This document shows, piece after piece, positions 6,560 to 13,867 of a DNA stretch of 14,862 nt. Each line of letters starts with the position of its first letter. Within the stretch, counting starts at the first letter, position 1. This stretch comes from an uncultured Sutterella sp. (GTDB lineage: Bacteria; Pseudomonadota; Gammaproteobacteria; Burkholderiales; Burkholderiaceae_F), in NCBI GenBank assembly GCA_900554375.1, contig USHK01000005.1:1-14862 (forward strand), read 5' to 3'. The position numbers were made by a program, and so were the translations under genes. Below the pieces are notes generated by a model that was not told the DNA's origin, did not search any database, and was given only the letters and a program-made list of their open reading frames with translations.

Positions 6560-6564
6560 AAAAG

Positions 6565-8475
6565 ATGAGTTATTGTTATCCAAATGAATACGAAGTAATT
6601 GTTGTTGGCGGAGGAAATGCCGGTATTGAAGCGGCAGCCGCTTGCGCAAGAATGAAAGCTAAAACGCTTTTAGTAACCCATAATTTGGACAATTTGGGCC
6701 AGCAGTCTTGCAATCCATCCATTGGAGGTATTGGAAAAAGCCATTTAGTTAAAGAAGTCGATGCGTTAGATGGTTTAATTGCAAAAGCTACGGATTTTTC
6801 GGGGATTCAATTTAGGGTTTTGAATGCATCCAAAGGTGCTGCAGTTCGCGCTACAAGAGCACAAATTGATCGGCGTCTTTATAAATACCAGATGCGTACA
6901 AGAATCGAAGCAATAGATAATTTGTCTTTGATTGAGGAAGCCGTGGATGCTCTGCTTCTTGAAAATGAAAAAGTCGCCGGTGTCTATTTGCGATCTGGGA
7001 TCTCTATAAAAGCTAAAGCAGTAATTTTATGCGCTGGGACTTTCCTCAACGGAAAGGTTTTTATCGGACAAACCTCATATCTTGCCGGTAGATCAGGTGA
7101 TCCTTCATCTGTAAATTTGGGAATTAATCTAGCAGAGTTAGGTTTGCCGAAGGCTCGTTTAAAGACAGGAACACCTGCGCGATTGGATGGAAGAACAATT
7201 GATTTTTCCAAATGTGAAAAACAATTAGGAGATTCTGAGCCGGTGCCAGTCTTCTCCTACATGGGTTCCCCTGATGATCATCCTCAGCAGGTGCCCTGCT
7301 GGATAACGGATACGAACGAAACGACTCATGACTTTATTAGAAAAGGTCTAGACCGTTCACCTTTATTTACTGGTGTTATTGAAGGGATTGGCCCGCGTTA
7401 CTGCCCTTCTATCGAAGATAAAATTCACAAGTTTGCTTCCAAAACTTCTCACCATGTCTTCCTAGAGCCGGAAGGTGTAAATACTTATGAATATTATCCT
7501 AATGGAATTTCAACAAGCCTGCCTTATGACGTTCAAGTGAATTTTATTCATTCCATTAAGGGCTTGGAAAATGTTCACATCATTAGACCGGGTTATGCGA
7601 TTGAATATGATTACTACGATCCGACCCATTTAAAAGATAATCTTGAAAGTAAAGAGTTTGATAATTTATTCCTAGCAGGACAGGTAAATGGCACTACTGG
7701 CTATGAAGAGGCAGCGGCCCAAGGCTTGATGGCGGGTATCAATGCCGTGCTAAAAATTAGAGATGAAAAGCCCTTCCTGCTCCGCAGAGATCAAGCCTAT
7801 CTCGGTGTGATGGTGAATGATCTTATTACTAAAGGAGTGAACGAACCGTATCGTATGTTTACCTCTCGTGCAGAATATAGACTGAGCTTGAGGGAAGATA
7901 ACGCAGATGAACGACTCACCGAAATTGGTTATAAGTTAGGGGTTGTATCAGAAGAGCGCTGGAAATTTTTCCAGGAAAAAAGGGAACGATTAGCAAGAGA
8001 AACAGAACGCCTTAAAAGTATTTGGGTGAATCGGGGAGTATTGGATAAATTCAGCTTAGAGGAAGTCGTGGGTGCGGAGCTTTCAAAGGAATCTCAGCTC
8101 TATGTAATGTTGAAACGACCGGAAGTAGATTATCAAAAGCTCAAATTGTTGAAGACAAAAGACGGCGAAGCGTTGCTGCCGCCTCCTTATCTTTCGGATG
8201 AAGAAGCCGAAACGCTTACAACTAAAGTAAAGTATTCTGGCTACGAAGATAAACAAAAGGCCGAAGTTCAGAAGAACTTAGAAAAAATAGAGACGGTCAT
8301 ACCTGAAGATTTTGATTACGACTCTGCAAAGGGGTTGTCGTTTGAAATCACTCAAAAGTTGAAAAAGATCAAACCGAGAACACTTGGGGAGGCTTTAAAT
8401 ATTTCCGGGGTGACACCTGCGGCGATTTCTATCCTTCTCGTTTATCTGAAACGGTACAGAGGAAAGAAGGAGTAA
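6565..8475 (+). CDS. mnmG: tRNA uridine-5-carboxymethylaminomethyl synthesis enzyme MnmG
   Basis: MnmG (formerly GidA) is the FAD-dependent partner of MnmE in U34 modification. The 636 residues begin MSYCYPNEYEVIVVGGG with the dinucleotide-binding motif GGGNAG at 15-20. The family signatures CNPSIGGIGKSHLVKEVDAL (from residue 49) and GPRYCPSIEDK are present, as is the C-terminal helical MnmE-binding domain ending LNISGVTPAAISILLVYLKR. I chose ATG 6565 because an earlier in-frame start would overlap mnmE and add a non-family sequence. The stop is 1 base before rsmG starts, so mnmE, mnmG and rsmG probably form one operon. Confidence 0.98.
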   Translation: MSYCYPNEYEVIVVGGGNAGIEAAAACARMKAKTLLVTHNLDNLGQQSCNPSIGGIGKSHLVKEVDALDGLIAKATDFSGIQFRVLNASKGAAVRATRAQIDRRLYKYQMRTRIEAIDNLSLIEEAVDALLLENEKVAGVYLRSGISIKAKAVILCAGTFLNGKVFIGQTSYLAGRSGDPSSVNLGINLAELGLPKARLKTGTPARLDGRTIDFSKCEKQLGDSEPVPVFSYMGSPDDHPQQVPCWITDTNETTHDFIRKGLDRSPLFTGVIEGIGPRYCPSIEDKIHKFASKTSHHVFLEPEGVNTYEYYPNGISTSLPYDVQVNFIHSIKGLENVHIIRPGYAIEYDYYDPTHLKDNLESKEFDNLFLAGQVNGTTGYEEAAAQGLMAGINAVLKIRDEKPFLLRRDQAYLGVMVNDLITKGVNEPYRMFTSRAEYRLSLREDNADERLTEIGYKLGVVSEERWKFFQEKRERLARETERLKSIWVNRGVLDKFSLEEVVGAELSKESQLYVMLKRPEVDYQKLKLLKTKDGEALLPPPYLSDEEAETLTTKVKYSGYEDKQKAEVQKNLEKIETVIPEDFDYDSAKGLSFEITQKLKKIKPRTLGEALNISGVTPAAISILLVYLKRYRGKKE

Positions 8476-8476
8476 T

Positions 8477-9121
8477 ATGGAAAAAAATCGGGAAGACCTC
8501 ATCCAAGGTTTGGATAGGCTCGGGATAAAGGCTGATGAGGAAGAGGTTTCAAAGCTGATTTCTTTCTCTGAGCTGTTACTGAAATGGAATAAAGTTTATA
8601 ACCTAACAGCTATTAGAGATGAAGGGGATGTAATTAAGAAACATCTGTTGGATTCTTTGACACTACTTCCATATTTCAAGTTGTACGGAACGGAAGTAGG
8701 CTGCAGGACTTTGGACGTTGGATGTGGGGGAGGATTACCTGCCATTCCCTTGTCAATTTTTTTGAAAGAGTTTGACTTTAATCTGATTGACACGGTTAAT
8801 AAGAAGATAACTTTCGTCCGACAAGCTGTTATTCAGCTGAAACTCCCTAATGTCAGTGCTTTTAGTGAAAGGGTTGAAAATTTTCAGCCATTAAAACCTT
8901 TTAATTTAATTAGTTGCAGGGCATTCTCATCGTTAGCAAGCTTCGTGACGTTAACTGAGCACTTAATCGATGAGAATGGCCGATGGTTGGCAATGAAAGG
9001 CAAGTATCCAGTCGAGGAAATTAACCAGCTTCCGACTGGAGTCTGTGTGGAGAAAGTGGTCGAGCTTAAGGTTCCCTTCTTGGAAACTGAAAGGCATTTA
9101 ATTGTTTTAAAGAAAAAATAA
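8477..9121 (+). CDS. rsmG: 16S rRNA (guanine-N7) methyltransferase RsmG
   Basis: RsmG (formerly GidB) methylates N7 of G527 in 16S rRNA using S-adenosylmethionine. The 214 residues are a standard length. The N-terminal KWNKVYNLTAI (36-46) and KHLLDSL (55-61) are family hallmarks. The SAM-binding loop is LDVGCGGGLPAIPL (79-92), followed by the acidic strand end at Asp105 and the VNKKITF segment. AGGAG in the end of mnmG serves as its ribosome-binding site. It is the last gene of the plus-strand run. Confidence 0.97.
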   Translation: MEKNREDLIQGLDRLGIKADEEEVSKLISFSELLLKWNKVYNLTAIRDEGDVIKKHLLDSLTLLPYFKLYGTEVGCRTLDVGCGGGLPAIPLSIFLKEFDFNLIDTVNKKITFVRQAVIQLKLPNVSAFSERVENFQPLKPFNLISCRAFSSLASFVTLTEHLIDENGRWLAMKGKYPVEEINQLPTGVCVEKVVELKVPFLETERHLIVLKKK

Positions 9122-9185
9122 AAAACTTAAAGTTCGCTTCAATTCTTGTTAAGGGATGGTGTAATTCAATAATACGTTTCGAATT

Positions 9186-9218
9186 TTGTGAGTTGCGGAT
9201 AACACTCGCAACTCACAA
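9186..9218. terminator. Strong inverted repeat between converging rsmG and flavodoxin gene
   Basis: TTGTGAGTTGCG (9186-9197) pairs perfectly with CGCAACTCACAA (9207-9218): 12 base pairs around a 9-base loop. It sits between two convergent genes, where a shared terminator is expected. Neither strand has a clear T-run directly after the stem, so it could be a Rho-assisted or RNA-stabilising hairpin, or a protein-binding palindrome. The hairpin itself is certain; the terminator role is inferred. Confidence 0.55.
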
Positions 9219-9232
9219 GAGGACTTAAACTT

Positions 9233-10078
9233 TTAGTGAAGTCTCTGTCTGTGTTTGTCCGAAGACGAAATTGTTACTTCGCTTCCTGCGGGAGGAAGGG
9301 CATCATGAAAGGCGCCCTTGCCGATGGGCTGGCCATTGAAATACAGAATATTATTTTGAAAACTCAGACAGTCGGGTGCAGGATTGGTACTTGTACGCGG
9401 CTTAGGTTTTACCTGAGGTGTTTTGCACCATGTGGCTGTTCTCGGAAGCATCTTTGCAAATTCTGCACTTGTGAAATCAATACTTGTTTTAATCTCCTCT
9501 CGGTAAACATCTAATCCTTTTGTGAGCTTGACATGCATCGAAGGAGGCAGAGATCTATTGCAGAGCATGGTCTCGAGTCCTTTATCAGTAAGGTCCGAAG
9601 CCCTAGGAATATGTGTGAAGCGTGTGATCTTTGCGTGAGGAAGGAGCCCACGGATGTCTTCATATATTCCGCCTAGCCTTCCGACGCCTAGTGAAATAAT
9701 TTCAACTTCGTTGTTTAGTGAATATGCTTTCAGAAAGCTTTGCATAGACAAAGCCAGCGTGTATCCCCACACAGGAAAAATCAGGACGATCTTACGAAAG
9801 CTATCCAAATCTATTTTCAGCGGTGAGATGGGGGGAAGTATTTTCTTTCTCCTGTCCGCCCTAGCGTCATAAGCGTTATAGGGCTCCAAAGTTTTAATCT
9901 CTAAGATCTCACAGTGCTCTAGCTTTTGAAAAATTGTGGCGACTCTCTTAGAGTTTTTCGAGAAGCTATAAAAAATTACAAGCTCTTTGCCTTTTGCGTT
10001 TTGGGCAGCGGTCGGATTGTAAAAAGGGAAACCTACAAGAAATGTTAATAAGGTGCGACGCGTGATTGAGTTCATCAT
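9233..10078 (-). CDS. Predicted exported flavodoxin-like protein
   Basis: The 281-residue product begins with a twin-arginine style signal: ITRRTLLTFLVGF at 5-17, then a likely cleavage near TAAQNA (23-28). It therefore probably reaches the periplasm folded. The rest looks like a flavodoxin fold. ELVIFYSFSKNSKRVA (32-47) corresponds to the first strand and phosphate loop, IFPVWGYTLALSMQSFLK (100-117) to the aromatic FMN loop, and GVGRLGG (131-137) to the next loop. The phosphate loop reads SFSKNSK instead of the usual S/T-x-T-G-x-T, so FMN binding is uncertain. Residues about 185-281 are an extra tail with two cysteines (218, 237) and a Pro/Lys-rich stretch that I do not recognise. The gene is 105 bases after the lipoprotein gene on the same strand; whether it belongs to that operon is unclear. 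Electron transfer in the envelope is an inference. Confidence 0.7.
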   Translation of the reverse strand: MMNSITRRTLLTFLVGFPFYNPTAAQNAKGKELVIFYSFSKNSKRVATIFQKLEHCEILEIKTLEPYNAYDARADRRKKILPPISPLKIDLDSFRKIVLIFPVWGYTLALSMQSFLKAYSLNNEVEIISLGVGRLGGIYEDIRGLLPHAKITRFTHIPRASDLTDKGLETMLCNRSLPPSMHVKLTKGLDVYREEIKTSIDFTSAEFAKMLPRTATWCKTPQVKPKPRTSTNPAPDCLSFQNNILYFNGQPIGKGAFHDALPPAGSEVTISSSDKHRQRLH

Positions 10079-10183
10079 TTCCAGAATTCCTGCGGCCTTC
10101 CCTCGCCTCTTTGGAGTAGGAAAAGACTTGTGCCTAGAGGGGCTGACGTCAGATTTGTTGATCCGGAAATAAGTGCATTAACT

Positions 10184-10789
10184 TCACATCCTTGGAGCCT
10201 GCTTATTAAGATCGTTCGTTAATGTCTTGAAGATATTTTCGAGACAGAGATCATAGGCATTCACTGCTCCCGCCATATCGTCTGTAGGTGCGTTCTGTGT
10301 TTGGCTGTAGGTTTCGTGAAAAACCAATTTTCCGGAAACAGTTGCAACGACAGAAACTTCCATTTCAACTACAGCAGTAAACGGTCTCTGAACTGCATTA
10401 ATGAAGAATTTGGAAACAAAGACTGTTAGTTGGTAAGCAGGCGAACTGATGGAATTGGGAGACAGGACAATATTCCACGGGCCGCATCCCTGTATGACTT
10501 CTCTTAGGCCGTCTCCGATGAGGTTGCCGGGATTAGACGAGAACCGATTGATGTCGGTATTGTAGACTCGGTTGTCTTTGGTTAAGACATAGCAGCGTGT
10601 ATTGTCATAAGGAGATGCAATCATCGGAGAATTGATGCGCACGCTTGAGAGACGGCGTTTCGGAGCCCTGCAGTCCTGAGTATTGAGATTCGTAAGAAGT
10701 GTATAGAGCTTTAGCGGAGGTCTTTCCGGGAGGATTGAGCAACCGGCTAGCCCGGTTAAAAGTCCTAAAGCAAGAGTTCTTCTCTTCAT
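10184..10789 (-). CDS. ABC-type transport auxiliary lipoprotein, PqiC-like
   Basis: The 201-residue protein starts MKRRTLALGLLTGLAGC with a lipobox LAGC, giving lipidation at Cys17. Ser18 at +2 argues for sorting to the outer membrane. The body (LKLYTLL near the start, VRINSPMIASPYDNTRCYV, DGLREVIQGCGPWNIV) resembles the ABC-transporter auxiliary lipoprotein family, which includes E. coli PqiC. Such lipoproteins anchor MCE transporters to the outer membrane. It is the last of four co-directional genes, 8 bases after the MCE gene. The stop is at 10184; I see no clear terminator in the next 105 bases. Confidence 0.8.
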   Translation of the reverse strand: MKRRTLALGLLTGLAGCSILPERPPLKLYTLLTNLNTQDCRAPKRRLSSVRINSPMIASPYDNTRCYVLTKDNRVYNTDINRFSSNPGNLIGDGLREVIQGCGPWNIVLSPNSISSPAYQLTVFVSKFFINAVQRPFTAVVEMEVSVVATVSGKLVFHETYSQTQNAPTDDMAGAVNAYDLCLENIFKTLTNDLNKQAPRM

Positions 10790-10797
10790 AAGCGTGC

Positions 10798-11793
10798 CTA
10801 TTTATTAACTTGGAAGGGTTCGACTGTTTTTGGCGCTGGAGCCAAAAACTCTGAGGCAGAACCTGAAATATTATTCGTGAGATTCTTTAAGTTTTGCGCG
10901 ATCTTACTTAAGTTCATAAGCGTAACCGTGACGTCGTAACCATTATTAGAAACCATCTGATTTAGATTACGAGACAAGTTTGTCAGGTTGGTTACGAGCT
11001 GTTTAGTCTCGGCCTTTTGGCTGAGGTTGCCGATTTGCTCGGCGGATTTATCCAGTTGCGCAATGAGCGTGTTTAGTTGGTTGATGTCGAACTGATTGAT
11101 CTTGCTATCTGCCTGATTAAGTAGGTTGGAAAGAGAATTTCCAAGTTTATTAAAGGAAGCAGGATCAATTCCGTTCGCGATCCTCTCAAGGTTCGAAATG
11201 AGGGATTGAATTACAGGAACTGTTTCTTGAAGATCCTTGTTGATATTCAAAGAATCAAGACTGGCAAGGAAGCCTTTGACATTCTCAACAATTTCGTTGC
11301 TTAAGCTTGGGGCAGAAGGAATGAATAAATATTTAGGTTTCCAATCAAAGGGGACTCGATCTGCAGGATACTTCTTCGGATCCAAAAAATCTACAGAGAG
11401 GTACAGGGAGCCGGTAATGCCGGCAAGCTGTGTTTGGATTCTCAGACCGTGATTAATATAATCCTGAAGGTGTGACTCCACTTCCTTTCCCGCCAGCTCC
11501 ATTCTCATTCTTACAACAGCGACAGCTTTCGTCTCGGAAAGAATTTCTTGAGAAGAAGACGGGTAGGCTTCTGTGGAGAGGAGAATCTCTTGAACCTGTC
11601 CGACCTGAATGCCTCTAAATTTGACAGGGGCTCCAACTTCAAGTCCGCTGATAGAGAATTGAAAATATGTCTCCATTTCTGCGTAAGGCTTTCCAAGGCT
11701 CGGCCCGAGAAGGATAATGATAGACGCGATTGCCGCTGCAATGGCTGCGACGACAAACAAGCCTAATCTGAAATAATTTGTTTTAGCTCCCAT
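10798..11793 (-). CDS. MCE (MlaD-family) periplasmic lipid-transport protein
   Basis: MlaD-type proteins form membrane-anchored rings that move lipids between the inner and outer membranes. The 331 residues have one N-terminal membrane segment (about 9-30) and a single MCE domain (about 38-140) with GLEVGAPVKFRGIQVGQV at 50-67. A long, probably helical tail (about 170-325) is rich in Leu, Asn and Gln in a regular pattern. The tail is longer than in E. coli MlaD and could extend the central channel, as in PqiB or LetB. It starts 2 bases after the ATPase gene, whose end provides GGAG as the ribosome-binding site. Confidence 0.9.
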   Translation of the reverse strand: MGAKTNYFRLGLFVVAAIAAAIASIIILLGPSLGKPYAEMETYFQFSISGLEVGAPVKFRGIQVGQVQEILLSTEAYPSSSQEILSETKAVAVVRMRMELAGKEVESHLQDYINHGLRIQTQLAGITGSLYLSVDFLDPKKYPADRVPFDWKPKYLFIPSAPSLSNEIVENVKGFLASLDSLNINKDLQETVPVIQSLISNLERIANGIDPASFNKLGNSLSNLLNQADSKINQFDINQLNTLIAQLDKSAEQIGNLSQKAETKQLVTNLTNLSRNLNQMVSNNGYDVTVTLMNLSKIAQNLKNLTNNISGSASEFLAPAPKTVEPFQVNK

Positions 11794-11795
11794 TT

Positions 11796-12560
11796 CTACT
11801 CCGCATCAGGTTGAGCATTAAAAAATTGTCTAACCCATGGGTTAGGGGAATTTTTTTGTAAGTCGGTAGGTGCTCCGTCGGCGATGATGGAACGCGTTTT
11901 TGGGTCAAGCATGATGCATCTGTCAGCGATTCTAAAAATACTTTTTAATTCGTGACTGACAATTACAAAAGTCGCCCCCAGATTGTCGCGCAACCTGCGT
12001 ATTGTTTGATCTAAGTTTGCCGCGGTTATAGGGTCAAGTCCTGCGCTTGGCTCATCTAATAGCAGTATTGTTGCACCGAGGGATAGCGCTCGGGCAATAC
12101 CGGCTCTCTTAATCATGCCTCCGGAAAGTTCACCGGGAGTTAGATTTGCCGACCCTGGCATTTCCATAGCGTTCAGAAGCATTTGTGCCGTCAGGTTTCT
12201 TGCTTCCAAGGGAAGCTTAGAAAATTGATCCAGTGGGAAGCGGACGTTCTCCAAAACCGTTAGAGAGCCGAATAACGCACCGCTTTGATACATGATTCCT
12301 AAGCTGCGCTGGATTTCGGGAATTTCATTTCCGGAGTTGATAATACTTTTGCCTCGAATAAGGATGTCGCCTGCCATGGGCGGATTCAAACCGATGATGG
12401 TTTTCATCAACGTAGATTTTCCGCAACCGGATCCTCCCATTATGAAAACAATTTGTTTTTCGTAAATGTCGAAAGAAACGTTCTCAAGAAGTATCTTTCC
12501 CGGCCAGCCCATCGTGAGGTTGCGCACACTTATTACGGAATTCTTAGACGCGTCCATCAT
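11796..12560 (-). CDS. MCE-system ABC transporter ATPase, MlaF family
   Basis: This is the cytoplasmic ATPase that powers the MCE lipid transporter. In 254 residues all ABC motifs are present: Walker A GGSGCGKST (42-50), Q-loop Gln92, signature LSGGM (145-149), Walker B ILLLDEPSAGLD (165-176) and switch His203. LSGGM followed by KRAGIARAL is the form typical of MlaF-like ATPases. The start overlaps the permease stop as ATGA (12557-12560), so the two are translationally coupled. A second ATG follows immediately, so the protein may begin at either. Confidence 0.93.
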   Translation of the reverse strand: MMDASKNSVISVRNLTMGWPGKILLENVSFDIYEKQIVFIMGGSGCGKSTLMKTIIGLNPPMAGDILIRGKSIINSGNEIPEIQRSLGIMYQSGALFGSLTVLENVRFPLDQFSKLPLEARNLTAQMLLNAMEMPGSANLTPGELSGGMIKRAGIARALSLGATILLLDEPSAGLDPITAANLDQTIRRLRDNLGATFVIVSHELKSIFRIADRCIMLDPKTRSIIADGAPTDLQKNSPNPWVRQFFNAQPDAE

Positions 12561-13621
12561 ATCCCCAACCTGTTAGTCAGCAGAGCCGCAGCGCCGTCGA
12601 TCACGACAATCCAAATAATGCTTTTAACAACGGATTTCGTCGTAGAAGAGCCGACGGCTGCCGCGCCAGCACCGGTATTCATTCCGCATTGGCATCCGAT
12701 AAGTGCAATTACAAAACCGAAAATTACAGCTTTGACTAGTCCGAAAACAATATCGGTGACAGTCACGGATTTGAGTAACTGTACATAAAACTGCGTATAG
12801 GTAATGTCATACATTGCCATGACTAAGCCTCCGCCTAGAATGCCCAGGATCGTGGCAAAGACAGACAATAACGGCACGACAAGAGAAGAAGCGATCAGGC
12901 GCGGAACGACTAAAAAGTACATTGGGCTCAGACCGAAGGTCGTTAATGCATTTAACTCCTCATTAACTTTTTGAGTTCCGAGCTGGGCTGCGAAGGCAGA
13001 ACCGCTTCGGCCGGCAAAGAGGATTGCTGTCATGAGAGGTCCTAACTCTCTTGTCATTGCAATTCCGATACCATTGACTACGAAAATAACAGCCCCGAAA
13101 ATCTGGGCAACCAAAGCCGTCTCAAAAGCAATAATGACACCCATTAAAAAACCGATAAGGCAGATAATGCCTACGGCCCTGCTGCCGGCCTCATCGGAGA
13201 CGGAGAGAATTTCTCCGAAACGGATTTGAGACGGATGCAGCAACACCTCTGTCAGAGCGCAGCATGCAGAACCTAAAAAAGTAATACTTTGCTTGGTGGA
13301 AGAGCCGGCGGCGTAAAGCCATTTTCCGAGGCTGCTTACAATGCCCAGAGATTTTTTCTCAACGGGTTTCGGAGAAAAATTCTTCAGCATCGTGCCGTAA
13401 AGAGCCTCAATGCTTGGTGATACGTCGATAAGTTTAAAAGCGTCGGGCTTCGACCGCAGCTCATATAAGAGTGTTAAACCGGACTCATCACAAAAAGTAA
13501 GGTCCGATGCGTCGAAGATAATCTGCCCTGAACCTTTCGCTCCGAGGACCTGCTCCCAAATTTTCACAGAGGTCTCTGCAGTGAGAGACGAAGGGAGTTT
13601 GATCGAAAGTTGCTTATCCAT
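12557..13621 (-). CDS. MCE-system permease with fused N-terminal STAS domain
   Basis: The 354-residue protein joins two parts that are separate in E. coli (MlaB and MlaE). Residues 1-85 form a STAS domain with FDASDLTFCDESGL (36-49). Residues about 120-354 form the MlaE permease with several membrane segments and the family loop ELGPLMTAILFAGRSGSAFA (192-211), then EELNALTTFGLSP and the PRL motif near 240. The STAS domain likely contacts the ATPase and controls transport. ATG 13621 is fixed by an in-frame stop directly upstream. Its own ribosome-binding site is poor, although an AAGGAGG lies 43 bases upstream. It is the first gene of a four-gene operon and diverges from parA. Confidence 0.92.
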   Translation of the reverse strand: MDKQLSIKLPSSLTAETSVKIWEQVLGAKGSGQIIFDASDLTFCDESGLTLLYELRSKPDAFKLIDVSPSIEALYGTMLKNFSPKPVEKKSLGIVSSLGKWLYAAGSSTKQSITFLGSACCALTEVLLHPSQIRFGEILSVSDEAGSRAVGIICLIGFLMGVIIAFETALVAQIFGAVIFVVNGIGIAMTRELGPLMTAILFAGRSGSAFAAQLGTQKVNEELNALTTFGLSPMYFLVVPRLIASSLVVPLLSVFATILGILGGGLVMAMYDITYTQFYVQLLKSVTVTDIVFGLVKAVIFGFVIALIGCQCGMNTGAGAAAVGSSTTKSVVKSIIWIVVIDGAAALLTNRLGI

Positions 13622-13821
13622 CTAATCAGTAGAAAGTTAGTTCAGTAGATGCAGAAATTCTAGCCTCCTTGGTAAGCGTCTCCCTCGGCGAGTGTGTAGA
13701 TTGGGTCATTCCGGATTTTGATAACTGTATTTGGCCCTGCACCTCATGAAGACAAAAGTTATGCCGGCTGCTACTAAAAAGTAAACAGCCAAAAACCTTT
13801 TCCCCTAATTGGGTAAAATTA

Positions 13822-13849
13822 GAAAATTTACTAATCGGCTTGAAAATTT
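13822..13849. repeat. GAAAATTT direct repeat upstream of parA
   Basis: GAAAATTT occurs at 13822-13829 and 13842-13849, 20 bases apart, so the two copies lie on about the same face of the helix. An inverted repeat CTAATT/AATTAG (13805-13822) is directly adjacent. All of this is within 65 bases of the parA start. A regulator binding here could control parAB, but the region is AT-rich and chance is possible. The rest of the 246-base spacer between the divergent permease and parA genes holds no promoter I can assign with confidence. Confidence 0.3.
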
Positions 13850-13867
13850 TCGGAATATTTAGACAAC

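Noticed and set aside
6526..6564. Longer N-terminus for mnmG
   Set aside because: It would overlap the end of mnmE and run through parS, adding residues unlike the family; ATG 6565 fits the normal MnmG start.
6576..6584. TTATCCAAA, 8 of 9 to a DnaA box, close to parS
   Set aside because: At about one 8 of 9 match per 4-5 kb on both strands, a few in this window are expected by chance; others are TGTGGAGAA at 9046-9054 and TGCGGATAA at 9194-9202. They do not cluster.
9236..9514. Plus-strand open frame opposite the flavodoxin-like gene
   Set aside because: The minus-strand frame has a signal peptide and flavodoxin motifs; the plus-strand product shows no domain.
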